Made by a program: the position numbers and the translations under genes. The notes under the pieces are model-generated. The model searched no databases, was not told the origin of the DNA, and saw only the letters and a program-made list of their open reading frames with translations. 64,000 nucleotides of DNA, taken from positions 15,417,562 through 15,481,561 of the forward strand of contig NC_080418.1 of NCBI RefSeq assembly GCF_029873635.1. The letters are read 5' to 3'. Positions 22,037 to 32,400 of the stretch are shown piece after piece. This DNA comes from Malania oleifera. Lineage: Eukaryota; Streptophyta; Magnoliopsida; Santalales; Ximeniaceae. How positions within the stretch are numbered: the stretch's first letter is position 1; each line of letters starts with the position of its first letter.

Positions 22037-23586
22037 AAGCTTGGCTGTAGAAGATCGAGGTCCTGGGGACCAAGTTTTCTACAATCTTTTCCCTAAAAAC
22101 GTCTGAGAAGATTAAATAGTGCTCTTTAACTACCCATGCATATGTTAGGACTGGCTAGAATATAATTAGCTACTATTAGTAGTATAATTAGTTGCAGCTA
22201 GTTACCTCTAAAAAAAAAAAAAAAAAAAAAGAAACAAATTGCTATTAGGCTACTGGATGCATCATTATTTTTTCGTTTAGTAGACAAAGAGATATGCAGG
22301 ATGACTCTTCTTCTTCTTCTTCATCTTCATCTTCTTCTTCTTCTTCTTTATTATTACTATTACACCCCATTTTATCGGAGACTAATATAATAAAAATTAG
22401 GTATTTCATAAAATGAGAAACTAGAGAGAAAATTTTCTGAATACAGAGAAAATTAATTTTACATTAAAAAGAAAAAAAAAAATAAAATAAAAGAAGTGGG
22501 CAAGCATCTTTAACTTCAAACTCAACGATGCAAAAGAAAATTCAGCAAATAGACATATGAGAAATGTGGAAAAATTGAAATAAATTTTATTGATTAAATT
22601 TATTATTAATTGACTTAATCAGTATTAAACTGAATGAATCCCTAAGTCTATAAATAGATGATTTTTGAGGGTGAGAAGGACACGAACATATACTAAAATT
22701 CAGACACATAGTGAGATGTGGAGAGGAAGTGTTTAAGAATTGCAAAATTGTTTGAGTGCTTGAAATTGTGAAGGTGAAGACAGGTAGAAGATCAATAAGC
22801 TTGAATTGCACGGCAAAGAAATTGGTAGTAGAGATTCAAAGCAGTAGACTTAAAGATTGGGGAGTTAGAAGATAAATGTTGGTTTTTTTAAAATTTTTGT
22901 TTAAGTTCTCTTTGCTTCTTAAATAATTAAAATTCAAAAAATTAAAATTTTGAGATTTAAATGTAAGTAGGAATTTTTAATCCAGATTTAGGTTCAATAA
23001 CCCGGTGATATTATACATGTGTGTGTCTATATATATATATAAATGTATTTGTATGTAAGTGTATGTATGCCATATGTGTGTATGTGTATATTACAAAGAG
23101 GATTTAATGATGATGACGATGAAGTTGATGTCGAGGATGATTATTATTATTTTAAAAAAAGAATTTAATATTTTGACTTCATAAAAAGATATTCAAATGA
23201 GTAAAAAATTTAATTAGTTAACAAATATTAACTAAGTAAATATATATTACATAATATTTAAAAAATTAAATATATAGTGAGAGAGGGGATTTAATATTTT
23301 TACTTCATAAAAAATATTCAAAAGAGTAAAAAATTTATTTGGTTAATAGATATTAAATAATAATAAGATAGACTTTTATTTAGTTAAAATTTATTTAGAT
23401 TCTATTTTTGTCAAAGATTTTGTTCAAGAAAATGTAAAATAAATAAAAAATAAATTTATTAAAACTGAAGACTTTTTCCTATATGATTTAAAATTAAGAA
23501 AAATTAAATGTTTATTGCATGTAAAGTCAAATTTTATTAATTAATTTTTTATAATTTTATTTTTTTCACTTTACTCTCCATAATCA
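22037..23586. other. Intergenic sequence downstream of WOX
   Basis: No gene seen. It contains an A run at 22210-22230, a CTT microsatellite (about 22297-22349), a TG/AT-rich patch near 23020-23090, and a direct repeat of 'ttaatattttgacttcataaaaaatattcaaa' type at about 23165-23200 and 23290-23325. The remainder is AT-rich. Confidence 0.55.
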
Positions 23587-23603
23587 AGTATGAAGACCAG
23601 ATA

Positions 23604-23821
23604 CCCCCAAAGTGTGGTTCAGGTGATAGTGCAGGTTGCGAGAGTGCCTCTCATGAGGTCAGGTGTTCAAACCCTTCTAGATTCGTTTTCGCCCCTGGAC
23701 TTCTGAATTTACCCTCACTTTGGAGTTGTGGGGTCAACTCCAAGAAGTGCAAGATTAGTCACGTGGACCGTAAAACGGATACGTGGATACCCGGTGCATA
23801 ATTAAAAAAAAAAGAAAAAAA
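23604..23821 (+). mobile_element. tRNA-derived SINE with target duplication
   Basis: About 218 bp. The head resembles a tRNA with an A box near 23615-23632 (TGGTTCAGGTGATAGTGC) and a B box near 23657-23675 (GGTGTTCAAACCC). The tail is A-rich (about 23803-23821). A 17-bp sequence AGTATGAAGACCAGATA at 23587-23603 is repeated at 23822-23838 with one mismatch, as expected from LINE-driven insertion. SINEs use RNA polymerase III and borrow LINE enzymes. The family is not named. Confidence 0.85.
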
Positions 23822-23879
23822 AGTATGAATACCAGATATAATAACTCTGCAAAATAATCATCATAACAGTCTAGGTATC

Positions 23880-24395
23880 ATCCTGAGGAGGGACGTTGAT
23901 TTAAATGGACCAAGTTCGAATTACCCATTAGACATTAATTCCTTTCAGCACCCCATTCACAACTTGATGACTCGGTTCAAGGCAAGTGACTAATAAAAGT
24001 GTGACTCACTGGTAACATGTCTACAGCAACAGGCCTAAAAAACATAGGCCTTGTACCCTAATATATTTTAATCACTTCAGCCTCCGCTATACCCTAATAT
24101 AATTTACATCAAACGAGGGGCGTGCACTTACATGCAGGCCTTCATTCTCTCTCTCTCTCGATACTCAGAAAAGGATCTTGATCACAAACTGCAGAAGCAT
24201 TTTAGCAGTTTAACTGTAAAATCACCGAAATCTCAATTTATAAGGTAGCTCGCAAACTCGGAGGAATAAACGGTGGCAGCACGGAAGCGCCAGAGACGAT
24301 GGAAGGAAGAGCACCAAGGTGGAGACCACAACTAGCTCAAATAAAATCGTTAAAGAATAAATTCAATCAAGGGCTGCAGAGACCGAATTGTCGGG
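23880..24395 (+). pseudogene. WOX pseudogene copy 2 (truncated in the homeodomain)
   Basis: The sequence matches the upstream block of the WOX gene (20171-20290), then its promoter/leader (from about 24060) and its first exon through the first half of the homeodomain. Homology breaks at about 24388. The original ATG is ATA here. A downstream ATG at 24299 opens 41 codons (MEGRAPRWRPQLAQIK then SLKNKFNQGLQRP) ending at 24424, lacking helix 3, so it could not bind DNA as a homeodomain. The CT tract is short and the TATA box is lost. The RTE LINE seen upstream of the gene is absent. Confidence 0.8.
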
Positions 24396-24973
24396 TCCTT
24401 TTGCCTGAAGAGATCAAGCAATGAGCAAAATAAGCACAGATAATCTTACTAAATTTATTATTAGTTTGATTTTTCATATTTATGTAAATTTTCATTTCAT
24501 TCAGTGAATCAAATGAGGCAAGAAGGATGAGTAAGATTATTTATACACACACGAATTCATCAACATATACAGTAATACAGATCAAGCAAAAATTGAGAGA
24601 CCCACCATTTGGATAAGAAAAAAGGAGGAACAGACATTTGAGTGGGAGGGGGACAATTCTGAACTGGAAGCAGAAATCAATCAAGATTATGATTTCATAG
24701 CTTTATCATTTTTGTCCATCTTAGTTCATTGTCGACATCTGTAGCTTTAATTGAATATACTCTTTAACAACTTTGTTTGACCCAGTTAGTGTGTCCACCT
24801 TGGTGCTCCTCCTTCCATCATCTTCGGCACTTCTGTGCTGCCACCGTTCATTCCTCCAAATTTTCTAGCTACCTTAGAAATTGAGATTTGGGTGATTTCA
24901 CAGGATTAAACTGCTAAAATGCTTCTGCAGTTTGTGATTAAACGTCTTTTGCATGGGTGTATTTATAGAAAAA

Positions 24974-25031
<58 letters not shown>

Positions 25032-25335
25032 TGAAGGGATGCATGTAAGTGCATGGCCATCATTTGATGTAAATTATATAATGGTAGAAGGGAGGCCGTA
25101 GTGATTAAAATACATTTTGTAGAGACTTCTGCAGAAGTGGTGCAGAATTTGGTGCACCCCTGGCCCCCATCCTGCTCCCTCTCTCTTGTCATATATGACC
25201 AAGCCAGTCGGCAGTTTTGGACTTGCGTGGATTTTTATTTTCTAGGTTACATTTCCTAGAAGATAAAAGACAAAACTGCAGCTGGCGTTGTAATTTGTAC
25301 AAGTTAGTTGGCTTTTAGCAATCTAGACCATAAAC
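24396..25335 (-). pseudogene. WOX pseudogene copy 3, inverted
   Basis: The reverse complement matches the WOX gene from the middle of its intron back through exon 1, leader, TATA box and about 320 bp of upstream sequence (gene positions about 21800 back to 20885). The ATG is at 24851-24849 (MNGGSTEVPKMMEGGAPRW), but a stop follows two codons after RW and the homeodomain is scrambled beyond that. The TATA sequence is retained (CTATAAATACACCC on the minus strand). The CT tract has expanded to about 54 bases. The copy lies head to head with copy 2, so the two form an inverted repeat. Confidence 0.82.
24976..25029. repeat. GA/CT microsatellite in the inverted WOX promoter
   Basis: About 27 GA dinucleotides. 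It is the expanded counterpart of the roughly 20-base CT tract in the WOX promoter at 21178. Confidence 0.9.
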
Positions 25336-25589
25336 AAAAATATATGATAATATTATACAATAGCAGATAGAACGTCGAGTCATGCTCACTGACGGGATAG
25401 TCAGCTGTTCCCAATGCTTTGCCGTTCCCAAGGTATGCCCATTTCAGTAAGCACAAATTTGAATTGTGGCCGTTGTATGCAACTTCTTGATAGGAAAGGA
25501 AAGCCAGCAAGGTTAAAAATACATGGAAGCCCAAAAGATTGGTTGAGGCCCAACACCAAGAGGACCCATTACAAAAGCACAACCCCATA
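25336..25589. other. Unassigned spacer
   Basis: No gene recognised. Sequence such as 'gaagcccaaaagattggttgaggcccaac' resembles LINE or LTR leader DNA but could not be assigned. Confidence 0.4.
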
Positions 25590-26432
25590 AGCCCAGCTCA
25601 ATGTCTAAGCATAACGGACGAGCATATTACAGTCACACTAAGGGTCAAGCCCTGTACAGACAGAGAATACTACTCCAAGGCTCACATGGTATGAAAATGG
25701 CCAACTTCATTTGCAATGACAATGCCCAACTGCAATTGCGGTTTAGTTGTCGACTTCAGCAAGTTCAAAATCAAAAGTAACGCTGCAAATGCAGAAGGGG
25801 TGATTGACAAAGCCATAGAGTTCAGTAAGCTTATAGAATTGGATCTGGTTGAGCAGCTTTATGATAGGATATCCATAGTTGAGGAACAGAGGAGAAACTA
25901 GTGTATTAACACAATCAGGACATGACTCCGAAAATACTGTTGTGGAATGTTAGAGGCTTAAGTGGGTTTGAAAAAGGAGACAGAATCAAAGAGGTTTTAG
26001 AAGTTTGGAAACCCCACATAATCTGTTTGAAAGAAACAAAATTAAGCAGAATAGAGAAAAGAATGGTAAATTCAATATGGAAGGTGAAGAGAATAGAATG
26101 GGAAGGTTTGAAATCAAAAGGGGCCACAGGGGGCATTCTCATTGCATGGAAAGATAATCTGTTTGATAAAAAAGAGGAAATCAAAGGAAAATATTCTCCA
26201 ACTTTGAGACTTGCAGAAAAAGCTTTCGACTGGCAGTGGTATTTGACGGTCGTGTATGGCCCTCAAGCTGAGAGTAAAAAAATGAAAATGTGGCGAGAAC
26301 TATCAGAGGTGTGAAACAATATGTCTATTCCTTGTGTTTGTGGAGATTTCAATGAAACAAGGTTCTCCTTTGAGAGAACTAGTAATCAAAACATGGAAGG
26401 CTTCTCCATGTTTATTCATAGATGGGAGTTGA
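25590..26432 (+). mobile_element. L1-type LINE 5' fragment: ORF1 tail and endonuclease part of ORF2
   Basis: 25716-25901 is the end of an ORF1-like frame (FSKLIELDLVEQLYDRISIV). After a 20-base gap an ATG at 25922 opens ORF2 (PKILLWNVRGLSGFEKGD, KETKLSRIEKRMVNSIW, GGILIAWKD). After one stop it continues as IPCVCGDFNETRFSFERT. These are the APE-like endonuclease motifs of plant L1 elements (Asn of WNVRG, Glu of KETK, Asp/Asn of GDFNE). The element is cut at 26432 by the copia LTR; RT and the tail are not found on the other side. Confidence 0.85.
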
Positions 26433-26934
26433 TGTTGGGATATAAATTCCGCCCAAGATCAAATACCACACACACAAAATAACATACAATATTTACGTTG
26501 TTCGGCCAAGTGCCTACGTCTACGGGAGAGGAATAACTCACTATATATATATATATATGGGTATACAGTGAAAGAAGAGGATGATTACAATTCACTCAAT
26601 TAACTCACCTTAATACACACTCACAGTGTACTAATAATTATATCTTCGCTCTCACTCTTTGTCTGTATTTTTTGTGTACATTACAACAGAGGTGAAGTAC
26701 CCCTTTTATAGGAGGAGATTCCCTTGTCAAAAGGTTGGTGGAGTTGTTGCATCAAACAACAACTATTTTTTACAAATTGCAGCCATCTTTCTTTTCATCT
26801 TCATCATCAGGTTTTGGATACATTTTCTCCACAAAGAGGCCACCGAATTGCAGCCAGCCAATTTTGACATTGGCATGCCCATTTGTAGCAAGTATTTTTG
26901 CCTCCTTTATTAATAAATGAGGCGGGCCCCAACA
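26433..26934 (-). repeat. 3' LTR of a minus-strand Ty1/copia element
   Basis: 502 bp with perfect terminal inverted repeats TGTTGGG and CCCAACA (26433-26439 and 26928-26934). It contains an AT run at about 26541-26559. On the minus strand it is preceded by a purine-rich tract (GGGCGGGGGAGATT) and the end of a copia RNase H, so it is the 3' LTR. The 5' LTR is missing. Confidence 0.85.
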
Positions 26935-27240
26935 AATCTCCCCCGCCCGACTCATGCGGAGAGTTCCACCAAACTTGTTGTGGTTCTACAAACTTTGAGC
27001 TTTGACTTGGACATTGTCTTAGTCATCATATTTGATGCATTGTCATTAGTATGGATCTCTTCTCTATACTTAACTACTTTGACTCCAATGCTTCACGAAT
27101 CCAGTGGTATCGAACATTAATATGCTTTGACTTTGAATGAAAACTTGGATTCTTACTCAGTTGAATAGCACTTTGACTATCACAATAGAGAACATACTTC
27201 TACCTTTTGGTATGTATGTGAATTATTATCTCATTAATAT
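26935..27240 (-). pseudogene. Copia RNase H C-terminus
   Basis: On the minus strand: YCDSQSAIQLSKNPSFHSKS, then KHINVRYHWIREALES, NDNASNM and KLKVCRTTTSLVELSA. This is the end of copia pol with the D of the DSQSA motif. It stops abruptly near 27240, where CACTA sequence begins. Confidence 0.82.
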
Positions 27241-28020
27241 TTTTTGTAAGATATCTGTTGAATAAATGTTGAGAACCGCAGCGAATTAGATACGACGCAT
27301 TCTAGTGGGTCGAAGTTATTTGTGCATCATCGAGCAGTAATTTCTATAAAATTAGCTTAATATTACATTACAAGTGTTACATATGTTTACACTTCCAAAG
27401 TTGTTAATATGAGGTTTTATATGATAATGTAGCGTGATCCCATCACTGGACAACTGGAGTCGAGGTCTTCCCTTTATTAGAGAACACATCAAAGGCTATT
27501 AGGGGAGTGGTGCCAGGGTGCTTAAAGCAAACATGTTAGTCAGTTATAGTATTTAGTTAATTATTCCATCATTGCATTGTTATTAAATCATTTTCTATAT
27601 TTTATGACTGAAAATAGTAGAAGATTGTCCAGATGAGGGATGCAAACATTCTTGAGGGTAGTCAGTCACCTAGAGATGATGAGATCTACAATTAGGTGCT
27701 TGGACATCGATTGGGGGGTAACGTGAAAGGTCTTGGGAGTGGATACTTTGCCCCATCAGCATCTTCAAGTGTAAATGCGGTTTCTTTTTCTGAGATGGGG
27801 TGAGCGCGTCTAACCATTGAGTCTCAGGCATATGATATGGCTGTAAGGTTGGACACACTTACTTCTCTAAACTAGATGTTGCAACCGCAGGTGCAAGAAA
27901 TGATGGGCTGGAAAGTAGAGTTGTAAGATATAAGAAGTTTAAAAGTGCAGATGGAAGAAATGTTGCGCCAACATTGTGGAGATGATATAGGTGGCTCCTC
28001 CTCTCATTAGTATGCATATA
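27241..28020 (+). pseudogene. CACTA second gene (Transposase_24 type), 3' fragment
   Basis: 27241-27535 is collinear with exons 4 and 5 and the intervening intron of the second gene of CACTA-1 (38530-38830), for example SELDTTHSSGSKLFVHHR and the 'cgtgatcccatcactgg' exon. Further exons (about 27600-28017) read SQSPRDDEIYN*VLGHRLGG, then VKGLGSGYFAPSASSS and SLKVQMEEMLRQHCGDD. The last matches the end of the CACTA-1 gene at 45920-45983. The fragment supplies the exon that is missing in CACTA-1. It has stops and no TIR of its own. Confidence 0.8.
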
Positions 28021-28045
28021 AATTGTAATGATTCAGTACAAACCA

Positions 28046-28442
28046 GAGGTAGGGTCTTAGGAAAATAAGATGACTTTGACATAATCCAAAAGTTGGGACT
28101 TTGACAACAACTTGTATTGCATACATTTGCACACTCCAATCTTGTGCACAAACTCATCCATCATTAAACTCTTTCCAAAATGTAGTAATGGAGAAGATTA
28201 AAACCATCCTACTTACTTCTAGTTCATATTCAAAACACCACGAACATTTGCACACTCCAATCTTGTGCACAAGCACATCCAATATTAAACTCTTTCCTAA
28301 ATATAGCAATGGAGAAGATTAAAATCGTCCTACTTATTTGTGGTTCAGATTCAAAAAAACACAAATATTTGCAATACTAGTAGTTAAAGTCCCAACTTTT
28401 AGACCATGTCAAAGTTATCCTATTTCCCTGTGACCTAACCGC
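28046..28442. mobile_element. MITE-like element with about 60-bp inverted ends
   Basis: 28046-28106 and the reverse complement of 28382-28442 match over about 60 bases with scattered mismatches (shared core CAAAAGTTGGGACTTT). Between them are two tandem copies of a 121-bp unit (28123-28243 and 28244-28364). No coding sequence is present. A target duplication was not resolved. It ends three bases before the CTT target site of CACTA-1. Confidence 0.6.
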
Positions 28443-28444
28443 TA

Positions 28445-28447
28445 CTT
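28445..28447. repeat. Target-site duplication CTT of CACTA-1 (left copy)
   Basis: CTT immediately before CACTAC at 28448, repeated at 53510-53512 after GTAGTG. CACTA elements make 3-bp duplications. Confidence 0.85.
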
Positions 28448-29160
28448 CACTACAAAAAAAATGGGTTTTTAGTGACAAAAGTATTAGTGATGAATTCAAA
28501 TTCGTCACTAAATGTTGGTAATAGTGACGATTTTTAAGAACCGTCACTAAAAGTCTAAGCATTAGTGACGATTTCTGAAACCATCACTAATACGACACTA
28601 TTAGTGACGAATTAAAATTCGTCACTAATACTTTCATCACTAAAAAGAGCGCGGTAAACAATTTCCGCACTGAAATTTATTCGAAAAAATATTAGCGACG
28701 ATTCTATGGTATTAGTGACGATTTTGAAACCGTCACTACTAATGTTTATATTTAAAAAATATTAAAAAAGAAAAGGTTAAGGGTATTAGTGATGGTTCGA
28801 GATAATCGTCACTAATAATATGGTATTAGTGATGGTTTCGAAAACTGTCACTACTAGCGTTTTTACTAAAAAATATTTAAAAAAGAAATGGTTGAGGGTA
28901 TTAGTGACGGTTTGGGATAACTGTCACTAATATTGATTTATTAGTGACGGTTTTAAAACCGTCACTACTAGTTTTTTATTTAAAAAATGTTAAAAAAGAA
29001 ATCGTAAGGGAATTAGTGACGGTTTGGAACAACTGTCACTAATAATGCGGTATTAGTGACGGTGGCCAACCGTCACTAATAGTGTTTTTATTTAAAAAAG
29101 ATTAAAAAAGAAATCGTTAAGGGTATTAGTGATGGTTTGGAACAACCATCACTAATACCC
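28448..29160 (+). repeat. 5' terminal and subterminal repeats of CACTA-1
   Basis: Roughly eight to ten palindromes of the form TTAGTGACGG-TTT-(spacer)-AAA-CCGTCACTAA, separated by AT-rich spacers. One spacer (TATTTAAAAAATATTAAAAA type plus 'ggttaagggt') is itself repeated four times. In En/Spm elements subterminal repeats bind the TNPA-type protein. Confidence 0.85.
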
Positions 29161-29600
29161 CAGACCTAGTTAGCCCAGTGAGCCCACTGCCCAAGTGCCC
29201 ACATGGCCCATACGCCCTGCTCAAGCCTCCTACTCCCAGGTGAACCCTAAATCCCTAGTCCCTAATGCCCTAATCCCTATTTGATTCTTCATTTGAGCAT
29301 CTTTGTTCAGAGAGCCAGCACGAGAGGAGAAAGTGAGAGACCCTTTAGTTCTAGCCTTCTTCTTTGACCCTTCAAAACTCTCTGGCCTTCTTCTTACCTT
29401 CGTGAGTTCATCGTCAACCCTTTGAACCAGCAGGAGCTTCATGAGTTAGTCTTCCGCATTGCGAACCAGTAGGAGCCCTTCGCGAGTTTGTCAGAAGCTT
29501 TGTGAGTTCGTCGTGGATATTTCAAACCAGAAGGAGCTCGTCTCAAGCTCGTCTTTGAGCCTTTGTGAGTTCATCTGCGTCGAAGTTCAAATTTGTAAGT
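29161..29600 (+). other. Leader region of CACTA-1 with short direct repeats
   Basis: GC-richer than its surroundings. Three imperfect copies of a unit like 'gaaccagnaggagc...cgtgagttcgtc' lie at about 29420-29575. It ends at 'gtaagtattg' (from about 29596), a good splice donor, so it may be a non-coding first exon. No convincing protein. Confidence 0.45.
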
Positions 29601-32400
29601 ATTGTTCTTCTTCTTCTACAAATCTGCTTTTGCTTTCAATGTTGGAATTTTTTTTCCCAATGCTGTAAGCTAACTCAATATGTTTTGAGACATAATGTGC
29701 AAAAGGTTTATACACATTGTATGAAATATTTTATTGAGAACTGCATCTTGTGCTATGCTGTGCTGTGCCTTCAGATTGAGTTAACCTCAGATATCCCAAC
29801 ATACTGTAATTTAGATTAAATTATACTGACCATTAGGCATAATTTACAAAGAACTAATTCACTTCAATATTTTAACATATAATTAATAACTTCTACGTCT
29901 ATTTTTAAACTTATACACTATTGCATCAAATTTCGTGGAATAATTGTTCTGTAAATCAAATATAACTCAGATGTTGAAGTTTTGAAATGAGAAAAATTGA
30001 CCACCTTTCATTGTGTTGCTCAAATTTGGTGTGGACTTTTAATTAGTTCACTTAAACAATGCAATCAGAGTACTCTTTTTCATCACTTGCTTCTTTGGAA
30101 ATCCCATTGGCATCTGCTGGCTCAAGGAATGAATCCATTTCTTTGGTGGCTTCTTCAACTTGCATTTTCATTTTCTTAATCAACAACTAACAATTGTTAA
30201 GTACAAAAAAATAACGAGATGATGTTGACACTTACCCTATGCTTAAAGAGACTTTAAATTTGAAGTTGTATTAAATTTTTATTAGATGCATTATAAATTG
30301 AATTAAAAATTTTTAATTTATCCAAATCCATATCTAAGGTCTGAAATTCATATTTTCAAATGTAACATTAAAATATTACTTAAACGCTGATGTTACTTTC
30401 GGTTTGCGAAATGAAATAGAATGCAAATTTAAACACAAAGAATAAGAAAATCAAGTGATACATTTGATTCCATTTCAACATACTTCATTTCATTTTATCT
30501 ACTAAACATGCTATAAAATTACGTTTAATTTGTTTGTGGTGGTGGTTTATAAAAAGAGATCAGCAAACAAATAACTAATTCACTTAAAAGTTTAAACTCA
30601 TTAGGCACGCGTTTCGATTGATTATGTGTTCTCAAGGTTGCTAAAGGGTTGTTAGTCAAGCCTGGCTCGACCAGTTATTCTGACATAATAGCACGTCCCT
30701 CCAGCAGACTATTACTCATCCCTTAAATCTGAGAATACTTTCAATTTGCATATATTATTTATGATGCTTCTGTCCTTTTCCTTGACAATTGTTTAAAATC
30801 TTTCCTTGTTCTAAGAGTGATCTGGGCGTATTTGGTATCAGAGCTAGTTTTATTCATTGCTCCTTCAAAGGTTTGTAATTGAGATTAAATTATACTGACC
30901 ATTAGGCATAATTTGTAATTACAAATGAACTTAATTTGGAATTACAGTTTGTTCAGATATACACTTGCTTTTGGTTAAAGAACTAATTCACTTAAAAGTT
31001 TAAACTCATTAGGCATGCGTTTCGATTGATTTTGTGTTCTCAAGGTTGCTAAAGGGTTGTCAGTCAAACCTGGCTCGGCCAGTTATTCTAACATAATAGC
31101 ACGTCTCTCCAGCGGACTATCAGTCATCCCTTAAATATGAGAATACTTTCAATTTGCCTATACTATTTATGATGCTTCTCTCCTTTTACTTGACAATTGT
31201 TTAAAATCTTTCCTTATTCTAAGAGTGATCTGGGCGTATCTGGTATCAGAGCCAGTTTTATTCATTGTTCTTTCAAAAGTTTTATTCCCTGCAAGGTATA
31301 AAACAAGCTGAAAAAATATAAGAGAAAAGTTGAGAGGAGAAGGCCTGGCGTGAAAGTTCATGACCACTTTGTTATGTGTAGTGGTGTTTGTGTGTGTGTG
31401 TGGTGCGGAGTCTTAATGTGGAGCGAGGCGATTGGAGCGAGAGACGAGGACTGTGGGAGAGAGGTGAGAGAAGAGTGGAGCGGAGTGGATGAGGAGAGAG
31501 AGAGAGAGAGAGAAGAGAGATGCAATTTGGGGTCGGAACATGTAAGATATGGGTATTTATTTGAGTATTTTATTGAAAGTACTTGTAAGTGGGAATATAT
31601 GTCTATGAAAATATAATTATTTAATTAATACCATTTTGTTTATGTTTTTGTTAATACTTTAAAACCGTTTGTGTAATGATTATTATAATATGATAAATAT
31701 TTTATCTTGTTTGGTGTAACGCATTTTTATGCAACTGAGTGATTCATGGTTGGAGGTAGTCTTGTTAGCGCATGATTAATTTCTTTTCAATATCACTCTC
31801 ATAGTCCCGTCAATCGTGATTGTTACCTATTGAAGCATTTATCTTAAACAGCCACATCTTTACACCTTAATGCCATAAGGCTTATGCCTTGCCTACTTAT
31901 CACGGGCTCCTTATGCAAAATTAATTATTGTCATTTCATGTGTGCATCGAAGCTTAGACCCGTTCAATAATGGTTACTATACATTCATGCCTCATCGTAC
32001 ATGTGGGACAAATCAATTGTTAAAATTCAATTGAGTATTAGTCATATTATGTAGACTAATAATCAATTTAATATGTCAATTATTTGTTTCATTTACGATT
32101 AGTCATGTTTGTATTTCAACCATTATTGAATTGTCCAATGTCGACAGTTTAGGAAGTTGTATTGACATTCTTGTCATCATTCACACTTTCGTCATTGTTA
32201 TTATATATTTCGATCGCGTCTCTACTTAGGGTGTGGTGACAATTTTTTAGTGATGGAAAACTAGCAGATGATGTGCACTTCCCCCATCTCATGTACTTGG
32301 AGAGCCATGGGGAGATGCTACTGAAATTTATAATGACTACGACGAAGGAATTTGAGCGATTGATTGCAATGTAATTGCAACATTCCTGAATGGGATAGGA
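29601..32400. other. CACTA-1 non-coding leader, includes a 300-bp direct repeat
   Basis: 30555-30870 and 30985-31290 are copies of one 300-bp sequence. Each ends in 'tggtatcagagc', the tRNA-iMet primer site, so they look like LTR-end plus primer-site remnants. 29805-29850 and 30870-30915 also share 'gattaaattatactgaccatt'. There are TG and GA microsatellites near 31390 and 31495. 31930-32400 matches 59330-59820 in CACTA-2, so it belongs to the transposon backbone. No gene seen. Confidence 0.55.

Noticed and set aside
24299-24424. 41-codon frame that might encode a truncated homeodomain microprotein
   Set aside because: It lacks helix 3, the original start codon is lost, and the frame ends in unrelated sequence. 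It is treated as pseudogene debris, although the locus matters as an inverted repeat.
28448-29160. Regular palindromic repeats that could be taken for a CRISPR array
   Set aside because: This is a plant nuclear genome and the units are CACTA subterminal repeats bounded by a TIR and target duplication; spacers are themselves repetitive.
29997-30179. 60-codon frame in the CACTA-1 leader
   Set aside because: Trp/Leu-rich translation with no similarity to anything I recognise, in an AT-rich non-coding leader.
31350-31616. 88-codon frame with Val/Cys-rich and Glu/Arg-rich runs
   Set aside because: It is produced by TG and GA microsatellites.
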